This document shows, piece after piece, positions 44,580 through 53,431 of a DNA stretch of 64,000 nucleotides. The stretch's first letter is position 1, and every line of letters starts with the position of its first letter. This DNA comes from an uncultured Pelagibacteraceae bacterium (GTDB taxonomy: Bacteria; Pseudomonadota; Alphaproteobacteria; Pelagibacterales; Pelagibacteraceae), in assembly GCA_902603555.1 (NCBI GenBank), contig CACKVD010000001.1, forward strand, positions 43,785 to 107,784. Reading direction: 5' to 3'. The notes below the pieces were generated by a model. It was not told the DNA's origin, searched no databases, and saw nothing but the letters and a program-made list of their open reading frames with translations. The translations under genes were made by a program, and so were the position numbers.

Positions 44580-45437
44580 TTGCCTTTAAAACATTTATTA
44601 ATCTTACTTTTTATTGCAATGGCTCACGGAAGTGCATTTCCTTTTACTAAATTAGTGTTAAATGACTTTGTTCCTCCAATTCTTATGGCATCCCTGAGAA
44701 TGGGATTGGTATTGTTGATATTAATTCCTTTTTGGAAATTTAAAATACCAGAAAAAAAATACATGCCTCCATTGATAGCTTTTTCAATCTCAATGGGTGT
44801 TATGGTTTACGTATTTATGACACTTGCACTTTATTATTCTTCTATTATCTCACCGGTAATTGTAGGTTCTCAATTAGCGATCCCTTTTGGTATACTTGCT
44901 AGTGCATTCATGTTAAATGAAAATATAAGTCCAAAAAAGTGGTTTTTTATATTTTCAGCTTTTATTGGTGTATTAATAATATTTTTTGATCCTAAATTAG
45001 TAGATAATTTTTTAGGATTGTTCTTTGCAAGTTTGATGGCATTAGCTTTTGCTTTTGCTCAAGTTTTTTCAAGACAGTTAAGAGACTTAGATATTAGTTT
45101 AACTAATGCATTTACTGGTTTATTTGGTTTTATAATTTTATTGATATTATCTTTTTTGATTGAGGGTAACACTATCTCAACTATTCAGTCCATAAGTCGT
45201 AATTCTTGGATCTTAATATCCTACCAGGCAATCGTTGTTTCTTTAGGGGCCCACCTATTGATGTTTTATTTATATAAATTTTATACTGTGGGCCAAATCT
45301 TTCCTTCTTATTCTCTATTTCCAATATTTGGGATAGCTTTGAGTTTTTTAATATTTGATGAAGTTCCAACTGTTTTGTTCATATTGGGTGGGATTATTGT
45401 TATTGGTTCAGTCTTTTTGCTTCATAAAATAAGATAA
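44580..45437 (+). CDS. EamA/DMT-superfamily transporter
   Basis: The 285-residue protein has about ten helices in two EamA repeats, with the repeat start AMAHGSAFPFTKLVL near 13-27. The start is taken as TTG because it preserves the first half-helix; the next ATG would truncate it. It closes the monooxygenase operon, 3 bases after the aldehyde dehydrogenase. Uptake or export of the pathway's substrate is inferred; DMT ligands are not readable from sequence. Confidence 0.75.
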   Translation: MPLKHLLILLFIAMAHGSAFPFTKLVLNDFVPPILMASLRMGLVLLILIPFWKFKIPEKKYMPPLIAFSISMGVMVYVFMTLALYYSSIISPVIVGSQLAIPFGILASAFMLNENISPKKWFFIFSAFIGVLIIFFDPKLVDNFLGLFFASLMALAFAFAQVFSRQLRDLDISLTNAFTGLFGFIILLILSFLIEGNTISTIQSISRNSWILISYQAIVVSLGAHLLMFYLYKFYTVGQIFPSYSLFPIFGIALSFLIFDEVPTVLFILGGIIVIGSVFLLHKIR

Positions 45438-45512
45438 TTTACCCATTGAAAAATTTAATTAATCATAATTAAATTAGCTTTTTATAAATTGTTAACAATA
45501 AGAAGGAAAATA

Positions 45513-46694
45513 ATGAAAAAACTATTTATTGCTGCATTTATATTCGTTTCTACTTTTACTACGAATACATTTGCCGAAGTTAAAATGGGGATTATCTTAG
45601 GATTTACTGGTCCTATTGAATCTCTAACGCCAGCTATGGCTGCATCTGCAGAACTTGCTTTTAAAGAAGCTTCTGACTCAGGTTCACTATTAGGCGGAGA
45701 AACTATTTCAGTAGTAAGAGCAGACTCAACTTGTGTAGACTCAGCGGCAGCAACTGCAGCAGCTGAAGGTGTTATTTCACAAGGTGTTGCAGCTATTATG
45801 GGTGCTGACTGTTCAGGTGTTACTGGAGCAATAGCTTCAAACGTTGCTGTACCAAATGGTGTAGTAATGATTTCACCATCAGCTACATCACCAGGATTAA
45901 CTACTTTAGATGACAAAGGGTATTTCTTTAGAACTGCTCCATCTGATGCTAGAGGTGGTCAAATTTTAGCTGATATTACTAAAGACAGAAAAGTTAAAAG
46001 TGTTGCAATCACTTATACTAACAATGACTATGGAAAAGGTTTAGCAGATGTTTACAAAGCAGCTGTCGAAGGTCATGGTATTAAAGTAACTACTGTAACT
46101 GCTCACGAAGATGGTAAAGCAGACTACTCTTCTGAAGTAGCAACTCTTGCTTCAGCAGGTGGTGATGCAGTAGCTGTAATTGGTTACCTAGACCAAGGTG
46201 GTAAAGGAATTATCCAAGCTTCTTTAGATTCTGGCGCATTTGATAAATTTATTTTATCTGATGGTATGATCGGTCAATCTTTAGTTGATGCATTTGGAAA
46301 AGATTTGAAAAAATCTTTTGGTTCAATGCCGGGTTCAACTGGTAAAGGTGCAGGTGTATTCGGTAATGTAGCAAAAGCTGCTGGTATCGATAGCTCTGGT
46401 CCTTACACAGGTGAGTCATATGATGCGGCTGCTTTAATTGTTTTAGCAATGCAAGCAGGTGGATCAGCTGATAGAGCATCAATTGCAAAAAATGTGATGG
46501 ATGTTGCTAACGGTCCTGGAACAAAAATTTACCCAGGTGAACTTAAAAAAGGTTTAGATTTATTAGCTAAAGGTAAAAAAGTTGACTACGAAGGTGCAAC
46601 TGGAGTTACTTTTACTAGCGTCGGTGAAGCTGAAGGTTCTTTCTTAGAACAAGAAATCAAAGGCGGAAAATTCAAAACTAAAAAACAAAGATAA
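45513..46694 (+). CDS. Branched-chain amino acid-type periplasmic binding protein (Peripla_BP_6)
   Basis: The 393-residue protein starts at the ATG at 45513, with an AGAAGGA ribosome-binding site and signal peptide (MKKLFIAAFIFVSTFTTN, cleavage near AFA-EV); an upstream in-frame start lacks both. The mature N-terminus VKMGIILGFTGPIESL and the AAIMGADCSGVTGAIA loop fit LivK-type proteins. The ligand may be an amino acid or amide. It is convergent with the livGFHM-like genes, so it probably serves them from its own transcript. A strong terminator follows. Confidence 0.85.
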   Translation: MKKLFIAAFIFVSTFTTNTFAEVKMGIILGFTGPIESLTPAMAASAELAFKEASDSGSLLGGETISVVRADSTCVDSAAATAAAEGVISQGVAAIMGADCSGVTGAIASNVAVPNGVVMISPSATSPGLTTLDDKGYFFRTAPSDARGGQILADITKDRKVKSVAITYTNNDYGKGLADVYKAAVEGHGIKVTTVTAHEDGKADYSSEVATLASAGGDAVAVIGYLDQGGKGIIQASLDSGAFDKFILSDGMIGQSLVDAFGKDLKKSFGSMPGSTGKGAGVFGNVAKAAGIDSSGPYTGESYDAAALIVLAMQAGGSADRASIAKNVMDVANGPGTKIYPGELKKGLDLLAKGKKVDYEGATGVTFTSVGEAEGSFLEQEIKGGKFKTKKQR

Positions 46695-46711
46695 TTTTTA
46701 ATCTTAAATTT

Positions 46712-46747
46712 AAACCCCCGGCATTAATTTGTTGGGGGTTTTTTTTT
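46712..46747 (+). terminator. Intrinsic terminator after the Liv binding-protein gene
   Basis: An eight-base stem AAACCCCC / GGGGGTTT (46712-46719 and 46734-46741) with a 14-base loop runs into nine T ending at 46747. It ends transcription of the abundant binding protein. Confidence 0.85.
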
Positions 46748-46817
46748 AAAAAAATAAATATTTATCAGCCATATATAAAGCCCAAGCTATTGCGGCACCT
46801 GTTATAATATATTTCAT
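46746..46817 (-). CDS. Possible 23-residue membrane peptide downstream of livM
   Basis: A short reading frame begins 4 bases after the livM stop and encodes 23 residues, mostly one hydrophobic helix (ITGAAIAWALYMADKYLFF). There is no independent ribosome-binding site, so it would be translated by coupling to livM. Its stop falls in the T-tract of the opposing terminator. It may be a helper peptide of the permease or a chance frame. Confidence 0.35.
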   Translation of the reverse strand: MKYIITGAAIAWALYMADKYLFF

Positions 46818-46821
46818 AAAA

Positions 46822-48192
46822 TTATTTTATTTCTATTTTTTCAGGAAGTATACCTTTTGGTCTGTATCTCATAATTAATAATAGACCAATTCCCATCATT
46901 AAAAATCTAAAATAAGGTACACTCTCAATTAAATGAACTTTTAGAGCGTGTGTATCATCTAAACCTGCAGTTGTTAGATTTACTAAATACAATCCTATTG
47001 GTGCAGCTTCAATCCATAAGAACCAAACTGCAAAACCTCCAAGAATTGCACCAAAGTTGTTTCCACTTCCTCCAACTATAACCATGACCCAGATCAGAAA
47101 AGTGTATCGCATTGGTCTGTAACTTCCTGGGGTAAATAATCCATCTTGAGTTACTAACATCGCTCCAGCAATTCCAACAATGGCTGAGCCTAAAACAAAT
47201 ATTAAAAGATGTTGCTTAACAACATTTTTGCCCATAGCATTAGCTGCCTCTTCATTATCTCTTATAGCTCTCATCATTCTTCCCCATGGCGAATAAAGTG
47301 CTTTTTGAGTTAAAATTAAAAGAATAATTACAACTACTAAAAAAAGTCCTGAGTAACAAAGTTTTACAAAAACAGATGATCCTTCAATCACAAATTGATT
47401 AAGAGCAGCTTGTCTTTCAGCAAAATCTGAAATTAGATTCAATTTACTTGCATTAAATTTTTCAACTAAATTAATGAACCAATCTGTTTGTTGTAAATTT
47501 ACCTCGTAGGGTGCAGGACGTTTTAATCCAATTACATTTTTAACCCCTCTTGTCAGCCAATCTTCATGTTTAATAATTGCAATAACAATTTCAGATATCA
47601 ATAAGGTTGCTATCGCTAAATAATCCGCTCTTAAACCTAAGGCAACTTTACCAATTACAAATGCCAATCCACCAGCGAACAAAGCTCCAACTATCCAAGA
47701 AAAAATAATTGGGAGACCAAGTCCTCCTAAAAAACCTGTTTTTGCTGGATCTACCTCTTCAATCGCCTCAATACCAGGTTCAGATACAAATCGTATTATG
47801 ATAATTCCTAAAATGATAATTGTAGCAATAATATAAGTTCTTATTTTCGATTTTTCATATTTCTTTAAAACATATCTAACAGCTAATACCATTCCTATAA
47901 TAAGAAATAGACTGAATAAAATATTCGAACCACCTGCGCTCCAAGCTTCTTGAACTGGATTAACAGAAATTAAAACTGCTGCCAAACCACCTAATGCTGT
48001 ATATCCCATTATTCCAAAGTTAATTAGGCCAGCATAGCCCCATTGAATATTAGCACCCATTGTCATGACAGCTGAAATTAAACAAAGATTAAATATTGAT
48101 AGAGCGATATTCCAAGACTGAAATATACCCACAAGAATAATTAACCCCATCATTATACTGTAAGCTGCTATTACATTTAAATTTTTTCTCAC
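46822..48192 (-). CDS. livM: Branched-chain amino acid-type ABC permease LivM
   Basis: The 456-residue permease has about ten helices, the LivM segment NIQWGYAGLINFGIMGYTALGG near 48-69 (abridged here to its pattern GY.GLxNFG) and an EAA-like loop MRAIRDNEEAANAMGKN near 312-328. It is longer than typical LivM because of a loop of about 100 residues in the middle. The GTG start overlaps the livH stop by 4 bases. It forms the channel with LivH. Confidence 0.88.
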   Translation of the reverse strand: MRKNLNVIAAYSIMMGLIILVGIFQSWNIALSIFNLCLISAVMTMGANIQWGYAGLINFGIMGYTALGGLAAVLISVNPVQEAWSAGGSNILFSLFLIIGMVLAVRYVLKKYEKSKIRTYIIATIIILGIIIIRFVSEPGIEAIEEVDPAKTGFLGGLGLPIIFSWIVGALFAGGLAFVIGKVALGLRADYLAIATLLISEIVIAIIKHEDWLTRGVKNVIGLKRPAPYEVNLQQTDWFINLVEKFNASKLNLISDFAERQAALNQFVIEGSSVFVKLCYSGLFLVVVIILLILTQKALYSPWGRMMRAIRDNEEAANAMGKNVVKQHLLIFVLGSAIVGIAGAMLVTQDGLFTPGSYRPMRYTFLIWVMVIVGGSGNNFGAILGGFAVWFLWIEAAPIGLYLVNLTTAGLDDTHALKVHLIESVPYFRFLMMGIGLLLIMRYRPKGILPEKIEIK

Positions 48193-49199
48193 AATACCTT
48201 CCCTTTAAATATTCCCGATGGTCGATAGAGTAATACAATAACTAATATTGAAAACGATACTGCAAATTTATAATCTGTCGAAAGTAATTGAACTAAACCT
48301 CCAGGTTCCATACTATCAGGTAAAACATACATAAAAAATTTTCTATATGCGTATGTTAATAATATTTCAGAAAAAGCAATTACATAACCTCCTAAAAACG
48401 CTCCAAATGGATTACCAATTCCACCTACAATAGCTGCAGCAAATATTGGAAGCATGTTATTAAAATAAGTGAATGGTTTGAAACTTTTATCTAAACCATA
48501 TAGAGCACCACCAATTGTAGCTAGAATACCCGCTATAACCCAAGTTATCATGACTATTTTTTTTGGATCAATACCTGATAACAATGCCAAGTCTTCATTA
48601 TCAGAATATGCTCTCATACTTTTTCCTGTTTTAGTTTTATTTAAAAACCAAAAAAGAGATGAAACTAAAATTAGTGTTACAATAATTGTTAAGACTTGTG
48701 TTGATTTTATTGCAAGACCTTCATTTAATCCAGTCATTTCCTTAAATTCACCAGCCTTAATTAAAAATTTTTCTCCATCAAAAAATCTTCTATCAGATGG
48801 TCCAATAATTATACGAACGACAGCCTGGGTAACAAACATTACTCCAATACTTACCATTGCTAATTGTACAGGGGGACTTTTATTCACCCGGTAATATTTA
48901 AAGACATATTTATCTATCATTAGCATATATCCAATCATAAAAATAATTGCAAAAGGGATTGCTAAAAGAGCTGTGGGTAAAAATCCAAGACTAATACCAA
49001 CAGACTGAAGGTACCAAGTGAATAAGATTGTAAACATGGTTCCAAAAGACATCATGTCTCCAGTGGCAAAGTTTGCAAATCGTAAGATTCCATAGATTAA
49101 TGTTACAAAAATTGCTCCAAGTGCTAATTGAGACCCATATGTCAAAGCAGGAACAAAAATATAATTTAATAAAAGTATAATTGCGTTTACAAAATCCAT
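48189..49199 (-). CDS. livH: Branched-chain amino acid-type ABC permease LivH
   Basis: The permease has about eight helices, with the LivH hallmarks LIYGILRFANFATGDM near 35-50 and MRAYSDNEDLALLSGIDPKK near 194-213. I chose the ATG at 49199-49197; a GTG three codons upstream would overlap livF. It pairs with LivM by a 4-base gene overlap. The substrate is set by a separate binding protein. Confidence 0.87.
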   Translation of the reverse strand: MDFVNAIILLLNYIFVPALTYGSQLALGAIFVTLIYGILRFANFATGDMMSFGTMFTILFTWYLQSVGISLGFLPTALLAIPFAIIFMIGYMLMIDKYVFKYYRVNKSPPVQLAMVSIGVMFVTQAVVRIIIGPSDRRFFDGEKFLIKAGEFKEMTGLNEGLAIKSTQVLTIIVTLILVSSLFWFLNKTKTGKSMRAYSDNEDLALLSGIDPKKIVMITWVIAGILATIGGALYGLDKSFKPFTYFNNMLPIFAAAIVGGIGNPFGAFLGGYVIAFSEILLTYAYRKFFMYVLPDSMEPGGLVQLLSTDYKFAVSFSILVIVLLYRPSGIFKGKVL

Positions 49200-49200
49200 A

Positions 49201-49908
49201 TTATCCACCTAGAAAAGAGCTTCTTACTCTTGAATCCTCTAATAATTCTTTTCCAGTACCGGAGTAACGGTTCTCACCTGTTACCAAAACATAGCCTCTA
49301 TCAGAAATATTTAATGCTTGTTTTGCATTTTGCTCAACCATCAATATTGCTACGTTAGTTCTTTTTACCTTAATAATATGATCAAATAATTCATCCATCA
49401 CTATAGGTGAAACACCAGCAGTCGGTTCATCCAACATTAATACGGAAGGTTTAATCATAAGCGCTCTACCTAATGCAACTTGTTGTCTTTGCCCACCAGA
49501 TAACTCACCAACTAATTGATTTTTTTTTTCTTTAAGAATTGGAAATAAATCATAAATTTCGTCTACAACTGACTTAAAATCACTATTTATTAAGAAAGCT
49601 CCCATCTCTAAATTTTCCTCAACAGTCATACCTGCAAAAACATTCTTTGTTTGAGGCACAAATGAAATACCTTCTTTAACTCTATCTTGTGGTGATAATT
49701 TAGAAATATCTTTTCCATTAATTACAACAGAGCCAGATTTTAAATTTAATAAACCTAGCATAGCCTTCATTGCTGTAGATTTTCCAGCTCCATTTGGTCC
49801 AAGAATTGATACTATTTCTCCTCTCTCGACATTTACAGAACATGAATTAATTATATCTGGCCCATTTCCATAACCGCCTGTCATTTTATTACCTTCAAAA
49901 AAAGCCAT
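49201..49908 (-). CDS. livF: Liv-type ABC transporter ATPase LivF
   Basis: The 235-residue ATPase has Walker A GPNGAGKST near 37-45, signature LSGGQRQQVALGRALM near 136-151, Walker B LMLDEPTAGVSP near 156-167 and the typical LivF end VEQNAKQALNISDRGYVL near 193-210. It is preceded by livG with a 2-base gap. Together with LivG it energises LivHM. Confidence 0.9.
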   Translation of the reverse strand: MAFFEGNKMTGGYGNGPDIINSCSVNVERGEIVSILGPNGAGKSTAMKAMLGLLNLKSGSVVINGKDISKLSPQDRVKEGISFVPQTKNVFAGMTVEENLEMGAFLINSDFKSVVDEIYDLFPILKEKKNQLVGELSGGQRQQVALGRALMIKPSVLMLDEPTAGVSPIVMDELFDHIIKVKRTNVAILMVEQNAKQALNISDRGYVLVTGENRYSGTGKELLEDSRVRSSFLGG

Positions 49909-49910
49909 AA

Positions 49911-50702
49911 TTAATTGTCCTTTAACTTTAACTTTGAACCTCTACCTAAATAACTTTCTATAACTTTTTCATCTTTTTTTGCATCTTCAACTGAACCCTC
50001 AAATAAAACTGACCCCTCAGCCATAACTATTACTGGATCACATAATCTTCCAATGAAATCCATATCATGCTCAATCATACAAAATGTATAACCTTTTTCT
50101 TTATTTAATTTTTCTATAGCTGTTCCAAGATCTTTTAATAAGGTTCTGTTAACGCCTGCTCCAACTTCATCTAATAAGACTAGTTTTGCATCAACCATCA
50201 TTGTTCTACCTAATTCTAATAATTTTTTTTGTCCTCCAGATAAATTTCCAGCTAATTCATTTTTTAAATGATCAAGATTAAGAAAATCAACAACTTCCAT
50301 TGCCTTTTCTTTAATTTGACTTTCTTCTTTTGCAACTAATGATGGTTTTAATAAAGCATTCATTAATTTTTCCCCAGATTGATTTCCTGGAACCATCATT
50401 AAATTTTCTAAAACTGATAAATTTGTAAACTCATGCGCTATTTGGAAAGTTCTTAATAATCCTTTTGAAAATAACTCATAAGAAGGAACATCAGTAATAT
50501 TTTCATTATTAAACATAACGTTTCCAGCTGAAGATTTTAAATTTCCAGCAATTAAATTAAATAATGTAGTTTTGCCCGAACCATTAGGTCCAATAATACC
50601 TGTAATGGTTCCTTTTTTAACCTTAAGTGAGCACTCTGATACTGCTGCAAGTCCTCCAAAATATTTTGACAAATTATTAATTTCTAAAATATTTTCAGAC
50701 AT
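49911..50702 (-). CDS. livG: Liv-type ABC transporter ATPase LivG
   Basis: The 263-residue ATPase has Walker A GPNGSGKTT near 36-44, signature LSGGQKKLLELGRTMM near 153-168, Walker B LVLLDEVGAGVN near 173-184 and the His loop MIEHDMDFIGRL near 208. The residue after Walker B DE is Val rather than the usual Pro, a small oddity. It is coupled to livF downstream and lies 3 bases after the ProC-like gene. Confidence 0.9.
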   Translation of the reverse strand: MSENILEINNLSKYFGGLAAVSECSLKVKKGTITGIIGPNGSGKTTLFNLIAGNLKSSAGNVMFNNENITDVPSYELFSKGLLRTFQIAHEFTNLSVLENLMMVPGNQSGEKLMNALLKPSLVAKEESQIKEKAMEVVDFLNLDHLKNELAGNLSGGQKKLLELGRTMMVDAKLVLLDEVGAGVNRTLLKDLGTAIEKLNKEKGYTFCMIEHDMDFIGRLCDPVIVMAEGSVLFEGSVEDAKKDEKVIESYLGRGSKLKLKDN

Positions 50703-50705
50703 TAA

Positions 50706-51473
50706 TTATTTGTTTAATCTTTTATGGATACTATTTAAAGTGCTAATTAAAGATTTATAAACACTTTTTTTACTCATTTCTTTTAAGCCTTGCTCATTTA
50801 ATCCTTTTGGCGTTTGTGATTCTTTTACTAAATATTTTAATTCTTTTTTTGAGTTTATTACTGCATCTTCAGATAAAGCTAAAAACAATGTAGTGATATA
50901 TTTTTGAGCATCTGATCTTTTAATACCTTTTTTAATTAACCATTCACTCATAACCTTCAATAATTCATAATAAGATGCCATCATCCCAGATGTTGACCAA
51001 AAATTAATTGAAAGTTTTTCATTACTAATCTCTACAGTAGAGCCAATTTTATCAAAAAAGTTTTTTACTTTTTTATTTGGGGGGCAAATCGGGATAGGCC
51101 CCTTTTTCAAAGATATTGGTGGTAATGGTATTGCTCTAACAATATCAACTTTAGCTTTAATCATTTTTTTTAATTCTGGAATCGTGATTGTTGAAATAAA
51201 ACTCACTACAGTCTGGCTCGATTTAAATTTAAGTTTTTTAATTATCTTTTCTCCTACTGTGGGTGTTACAGCTAAAAATACCCAATTACTGTTATCAACT
51301 ATTTTTTGATTATCTTTCTCAATAGAAATTTTTTTAAATTTTTTCTTTAATCCTTTGGCAATTTTACTGTTTCGAGATGATATAAATATTTTACTATATT
51401 TTATAGATGATCCACATATTCCAGTTATCACTGAAGATGCAATTTTTCCAGTTCCTATAAAACCTAATTTCAT
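50706..51473 (-). CDS. Pyrroline-5-carboxylate reductase-like NAD(P)-binding protein
   Basis: The 255-residue protein has an N-terminal Rossmann motif (MKLGFIGTGKIASSVITGIC) and a ProC-like middle region with VRAIPLPPISLKKGP near 112-126, where ProC has a related R-x-M-P-N motif. It diverges from housekeeping ProC in its dimerisation domain, so it may act on another cyclic imine. It lies between glaH and the Liv genes, which fits a role in the same amino-acid pathway. Confidence 0.65.
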   Translation of the reverse strand: MKLGFIGTGKIASSVITGICGSSIKYSKIFISSRNSKIAKGLKKKFKKISIEKDNQKIVDNSNWVFLAVTPTVGEKIIKKLKFKSSQTVVSFISTITIPELKKMIKAKVDIVRAIPLPPISLKKGPIPICPPNKKVKNFFDKIGSTVEISNEKLSINFWSTSGMMASYYELLKVMSEWLIKKGIKRSDAQKYITTLFLALSEDAVINSKKELKYLVKESQTPKGLNEQGLKEMSKKSVYKSLISTLNSIHKRLNK

Positions 51474-51502
51474 GACAAATACTTTATAAAGGATAATTTA
51501 TA

Positions 51503-52417
51503 TTAATTAATAAAAAAAGAACCTCTAATTCTCAATAACTCTCTACTTAAATCTTTGTTTTCTTTGAATGGTTTTCTTCCATGCAGCCAAAAATAATTAT
51601 TTGCAACCACTGATGATCCCACTGGAAGTTTGGTTATAACCTTATTATTACTTTCCTCCAAACTATCAGATAATTTTTGTAAAAATGTCCCTTGTTTCAT
51701 ATCTCTAGGCTCTGGAAATTGGTCTATGTATGAAATTTGAGGTTTTCCATTTTGATCAGATGAAAAAACAGGATGTTCAACTTTATAATCAATATTTTTA
51801 CTTTTTGGTGAGCCCCAAATAAAATTCTCTTTAGCAGCAGGATCGTTAAATAATTCATTACAATGTTCCCAATCATCAAGATGAAGCATAGCAGTTTCCC
51901 CTCCTTCTACATTTTTTTCCTCTAATTTTGACATTAACAACCAATCAGTTTTTTCTTTCACATATGTTCCATCAGTATGAAGATCCATATTTGTGTAAGC
52001 TTTTCTCAAATATGAGTCACTTTTATCTTCGTGCTTCACATGAAATCTTGCATAGTATTTTCCTGCCATAGCATCATGATTTGGGTTCCCAATTAAATAT
52101 GCAACTGCAGTTGATAATTTTACTAAAAAAATTTCATCAATTTTAGATATCAATTTTTTTGGCTTAATAATGAAGCAGCCTGTATTTCTATCTCTAATTA
52201 TTTTATTTAAAAATTTTGAAAGCTTATTACCACTTAGATCATCTAAACTTTTAGCAATAGTAAACCTTGTAAATGGTTTGTATTCAAGTGCAGTTATATC
52301 AAATTTATTAAACGGAAAAATAAGTTTATTTAATATTTCATCGCTTATATCAATATCAATTATTCTTTTAGAATTATCATTTAAATGAATTTCAAATCCT
52401 TCAATTTTTTCAATCAT
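51503..52417 (-). CDS. glaH: Glutarate 2-hydroxylase, GlaH/CsiD family
   Basis: The 304-residue protein matches CsiD/GlaH through most of its length. The Fe(II) triad is His147-x-Asp149 (MDLHTDGTYV) and His279 (NNYFWLHGR). The 2-oxoglutarate-binding Arg lies in RELLRIRG near 292-299. Further family segments are ALEYKPFTRF near 44-53 and DAMAGKYYARF near 115-125. GlaH converts glutarate to L-2-hydroxyglutarate using 2-oxoglutarate and O2, late in lysine breakdown. No LhgO-like oxidase is present here. The gene overlaps azlD by 4 bases. Confidence 0.88.
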   Translation of the reverse strand: MIEKIEGFEIHLNDNSKRIIDIDISDEILNKLIFPFNKFDITALEYKPFTRFTIAKSLDDLSGNKLSKFLNKIIRDRNTGCFIIKPKKLISKIDEIFLVKLSTAVAYLIGNPNHDAMAGKYYARFHVKHEDKSDSYLRKAYTNMDLHTDGTYVKEKTDWLLMSKLEEKNVEGGETAMLHLDDWEHCNELFNDPAAKENFIWGSPKSKNIDYKVEHPVFSSDQNGKPQISYIDQFPEPRDMKQGTFLQKLSDSLEESNNKVITKLPVGSSVVANNYFWLHGRKPFKENKDLSRELLRIRGSFFIN

Positions 52418-52737
52418 AAATAACTACTAAAAAATGATAATATGATAGCAGAGAAAAGCGTTGGGTAAACCAAATTTTTTTTAGTCAGATAAAAAACTAC
52501 AACAGATAAAATAACTACAATAAATCTAATTAAATAATCTATTTCAGATAGAGATCCTGAAGGAAATATTACTATTCTTGCAATCAGTGCTGCAAGAGTA
52601 GAATATGCAAGACAATTAAACCATCTAAACATCTTTGATGTTTCTTTAATTTTTTCTGCACTCACAACACCTAAAAATCTTGATAGGTATGTTGCTAAAG
52701 AAGTAACGATTATGACTATTATAATATTACTAGTCAT
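52414..52737 (-). CDS. azlD: AzlD-family small subunit of an amino acid exporter
   Basis: The 107-residue protein has about four helices and the AzlD pattern TSLATYLSRFLGV near 12-24 and WFNCLAYSTLAALIARIV near 39-56. It pairs with AzlC encoded just upstream with an 8-base overlap. AzlCD-type systems export branched-chain amino acids or analogues. The 3' end overlaps the glaH start by 4 bases. Confidence 0.8.
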   Translation of the reverse strand: MTSNIIIVIIVTSLATYLSRFLGVVSAEKIKETSKMFRWFNCLAYSTLAALIARIVIFPSGSLSEIDYLIRFIVVILSVVVFYLTKKNLVYPTLFSAIILSFFSSYL

Positions 52738-53431
52738 TTTTTTCTCCTATAAAAAAAGCAATAGTTCCTGCAAAAAATCCACCAAACAAAATAGACCATT
52801 CGGGAGAGAAAAAATAAAAAGCAGGACCTAAAACTGCTCCCAAAATTACAGATAGACTTATTTGCATTGTCTTCATTGCACCAAGCATCATACATATAAA
52901 GTAAATCGGATTTATTATTGCTAGACCAATAAGCATATCTTTATTTAGAAAATCTGATGCTATATAACCTATAACTGTTGAAAAAATTGCAACAGACCAA
53001 GTAGCTGTTCCAATCCCTATCCAGAAATCTATTCTGTTTTCTTTTTCAATATCTTCATAATTGTCTTTCATAATGAGCCATGATGAGACAGCTATAAAAT
53101 GGCATGATAAATAATATTTCCATCTTGGTTGATTTTCATGCATCAATAATGGCATTAATGCTACAGTCATTGGATATAATCTTGCGTTCACCAACCATAC
53201 GGCTATAAAAATATTTATTAAAGATGCCCCAATCAACATTGACTCTGCCATTACTAATGACCCAGGTAATGCATAAGTTAAGAAGGTAGAAAAAATACTT
53301 TCTTGAATTGAGAAACCTAAATTTTTAAGTAAAGCACCTATCGCAATAAAACTTGCACCTAGTGCAATTGCAGGGCTTCCAACACCTTTTATAGATTTAA
53401 ATCCTTTTAAAAAATATTTTGGATCTATCAT
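52730..53431 (-). CDS. azlC: AzlC-family branched-chain amino acid exporter subunit
   Basis: The 233-residue protein has about six to seven helices. The AzlC-type region FLTYALPGSLVMAESMLIGA near 49-68 and NARLYPMTVALMPLL near 81-95 are recognisable. Together with AzlD it likely exports an amino acid. Its start overlaps the stop of the upstream ATPase by one base, placing an exporter inside an importer operon. Confidence 0.8.
   Translation of the reverse strand: MIDPKYFLKGFKSIKGVGSPAIALGASFIAIGALLKNLGFSIQESIFSTFLTYALPGSLVMAESMLIGASLINIFIAVWLVNARLYPMTVALMPLLMHENQPRWKYYLSCHFIAVSSWLIMKDNYEDIEKENRIDFWIGIGTATWSVAIFSTVIGYIASDFLNKDMLIGLAIINPIYFICMMLGAMKTMQISLSVILGAVLGPAFYFFSPEWSILFGGFFAGTIAFFIGEKND

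Noticed and set aside
45482-45916. 144-codon open frame antisense to the Liv binding-protein gene
   Set aside because: It is a shadow of an Ala/Ser-rich coding region; no ribosome-binding site or recognisable domain, and the sense gene has a clear signal peptide and family motifs.
48469-48894. 141-codon open frame antisense to livH
   Set aside because: It mirrors a hydrophobic permease gene; composition follows the complement and no independent start signal is seen.
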